DNA from: an uncultured Clostridia bacterium
GTDB lineage: Bacteria > Bacillota > Clostridia > TANB77 > CAG-508
Direction of reading: 5' to 3'
Length of the DNA: 5,257 bases
Assembly: GCA_947595555.1 (NCBI GenBank)
Contig: CANQES010000090.1
Location: 1-5,257 of the forward strand
The stretch's first letter is position 1. Every line of letters begins with the position of its first letter. A model generated the notes under the pieces. It was not told the DNA's origin. It searched no databases and saw nothing but the letters and a program-made list of their open reading frames with translations. Made by a program: the position numbers and the translations under genes. Positions 4,302 to 5,257 of the stretch are shown piece after piece.

Positions 4302-4827
4302 AAAAATACTTAACCAAAAGAAAGAAGAAGTAAAAAAATTAGCTGAACAAATGAAAGAAGCTAAATTAATACTTTTAACAGATTATAGAGGAATTAATGT
4401 AACAGATGACACAACATTAAGAAAAGATTTAAGACATGTAGGAGCTCAATATACTATCATAAAAAACAATATTACAAGAAGAGCATTAAGTGAATGTGGT
4501 ATAGAAGGTTTAGAAGACAAACTAGAAGGACCAACAGGGGTTGTTATCAGTTTAGAAGATTATTTAGAAGCATCTAAGGTAATTTATAATTTTAGCAAAG
4601 ATAATGACTACTATACAATTAAAGGTGGAGTAATTGAAGGTAAAGTTATGACAGCAGATGAAATCATAACATTAGCAAAATTACCATCAAGAGAGACTTT
4701 ACTATCTATGCTTGCAGGTGCATTACTTGGCAATATTTCAAAAGTTGCTGTTGCATTGGAAGAAGTTAGAAAACAAAAAGAAGCAAATGGTGAAAAAGCA
4801 GAAGTAGCTGAACCAGCAAATGCTTAA
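4291..4827 (+). CDS. rplJ: 50S ribosomal protein L10
   Basis: L10 anchors the L7/L12 dimers to the ribosome and, bound to them, represses its own mRNA. The 178 residues are slightly longer than the usual 165-175 because of a charged tail. The N-terminal rRNA-binding domain (about 1-130) shows the helix NQKKEEVKKLAEQMKEA (8-24), LTDYRGINV (29-37), the conserved IKNNITRRAL (57-66) and the EGPTGVVIS segment (79-87). LAKLPSRETLLSML (128-141) leads into the C-terminal helix (about 142-165), where L12 dimers bind. The start ATG at 4291 gives the standard MASEKILNQK opening; an out-of-frame ATG lies 4 nt before it. The gene follows the L10 leader/attenuator and precedes rplL by 58 nt. Confidence 0.98.
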   Translation: MASEKILNQKKEEVKKLAEQMKEAKLILLTDYRGINVTDDTTLRKDLRHVGAQYTIIKNNITRRALSECGIEGLEDKLEGPTGVVISLEDYLEASKVIYNFSKDNDYYTIKGGVIEGKVMTADEIITLAKLPSRETLLSMLAGALLGNISKVAVALEEVRKQKEANGEKAEVAEPANA

Positions 4828-4845
4828 ATAAAAAAATAAAATTAG

Positions 4846-4865
4846 AGTGGTGAACTTAACTCACT
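4846..4865 (+). repeat. Small inverted repeat in the rplJ-rplL spacer
   Basis: AGTG (4846-4849) can pair with CACT (4862-4865). As an alternative, GTGA (4850-4853) can pair with TCAC (4861-4864) around a 7-nt loop. It lies a few bases before the rplL Shine-Dalgarno (GAGGAGG 4871-4877) and has no T-tract. It is too short to call a function; a translation-tuning or processing hairpin is possible. Confidence 0.25.
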
Positions 4866-4885
4866 AGAAAGAGGAGGATTTTAAA

Positions 4886-5257
4886 ATGGAAAAAATAGAA
4901 AAATTAATTGAAGAAATCGACGCTTTAACAGTTGTTGAATTAGCAGACTTAGTTAAAGCTATCGAAGAAAAATATGGAGTATCTGCAGTAGCAGCAGCTG
5001 CACCAGCAGCTGGAGGAGCAGCAGCAGGAGCTGCAGCAGAAGAAAAAACATCATTTGATGTAGTTTTAGCAGAAGCAGGAGATCAAAAAATCAAAGTTAT
5101 CAAAGTAGTTAGAGATGCTACAGGATTAGGATTAAAAGAAGCTAAAGACTTAGTAGATGGAGCACCAAAAACAGTTAAAGAAGGAGTTTCTAAAGAAGAA
5201 GCTGAAGACTTAAAAGCTAAATTTGCTGAAGTTGGAGCAGTTGTAGAATTAAAATAA
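4886..5257 (+). CDS. rplL: 50S ribosomal protein L7/L12
   Basis: L7/L12 is the multicopy stalk protein that recruits and activates translational GTPases. All 123 residues are present and the window ends on its stop codon. The N-terminal dimerisation domain (1-31) is followed by a flexible Ala/Gly/Pro hinge (about 32-53). The C-terminal factor-binding domain (54-123) has KTSFDVVLAEAGDQKIKVIK (54-73), VVRDATGLGLKEAKDLVDGA (74-93) and VSKEEAEDLKAKFAEVGAVV (101-120). The protein is acidic overall. GAGGAGG at 4871-4877 lies 8 nt before the ATG and is strong, in keeping with the need for several L12 copies per L10. It shares the attenuated transcript of rplJ. rpoB would be expected next but lies outside the window. 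Confidence 0.99.
   Translation: MEKIEKLIEEIDALTVVELADLVKAIEEKYGVSAVAAAAPAAGGAAAGAAAEEKTSFDVVLAEAGDQKIKVIKVVRDATGLGLKEAKDLVDGAPKTVKEGVSKEEAEDLKAKFAEVGAVVELK

Overview
The window is AT-rich bacterial chromosome. The evidence points to a low-GC Bacillota (Firmicutes) genome, probably Clostridia or a related uncultured gut-type lineage. Shine-Dalgarno sites are strong (AAAGGAGG type), the rpmG promoter is of sigma-A type, A-ending codons are favoured, the gene order is rpmG-secE-nusG-rplK-rplA-rplJ-rplL, and SecE has a single membrane segment. Tryptophan is written as TGG and TGA is not used as a sense codon, so the code is the ordinary one. The exact taxon cannot be read from this stretch.

Layout. 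Positions 1-96 are the 3' three quarters of a 5S rRNA gene, the end of an rRNA operon cut by the window edge. An intrinsic terminator (113-169) follows, and its T-tract overlaps the -35 box of the next promoter (168-196). That promoter drives a two-gene accessory unit. The first gene is an unrecognised protein (224-919) that appears frameshifted: its C-terminal 64 codons continue out of frame to 1097. The second is a flavin reductase family protein (1099-1668), whose true start lies one base after that reconstructed stop.

A near-consensus extended -10 promoter (1679-1707) then opens the ribosomal/transcription cluster: rpmG (L33, 54 codons), secE (translocase subunit with a long acidic tail), nusG, rplK (L11), rplA (L1), rplJ (L10) and rplL (L7/L12). 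The window ends on the rplL stop codon. In related genomes rpoB and rpoC usually follow.

The cluster carries two autoregulatory RNA elements. A candidate L1-binding structure sits just before rplA, with its outer stem against the rplA Shine-Dalgarno. An L10 leader with a rho-independent attenuator sits before rplJ, and a full set of mutually exclusive helices (L10-binding stem, antiterminator, terminator) can be drawn by hand. Together they would match L11/L1 and L10/L12 supply to rRNA.

I see no wholly new system. The points most worth a second look are the well-resolved L10 attenuation switch, the acidic Thr/Asn/Ser-rich tail on SecE, the apparent one-base frameshift in the unknown gene, and a five-codon out-of-frame reading frame overlapping the rplJ start.
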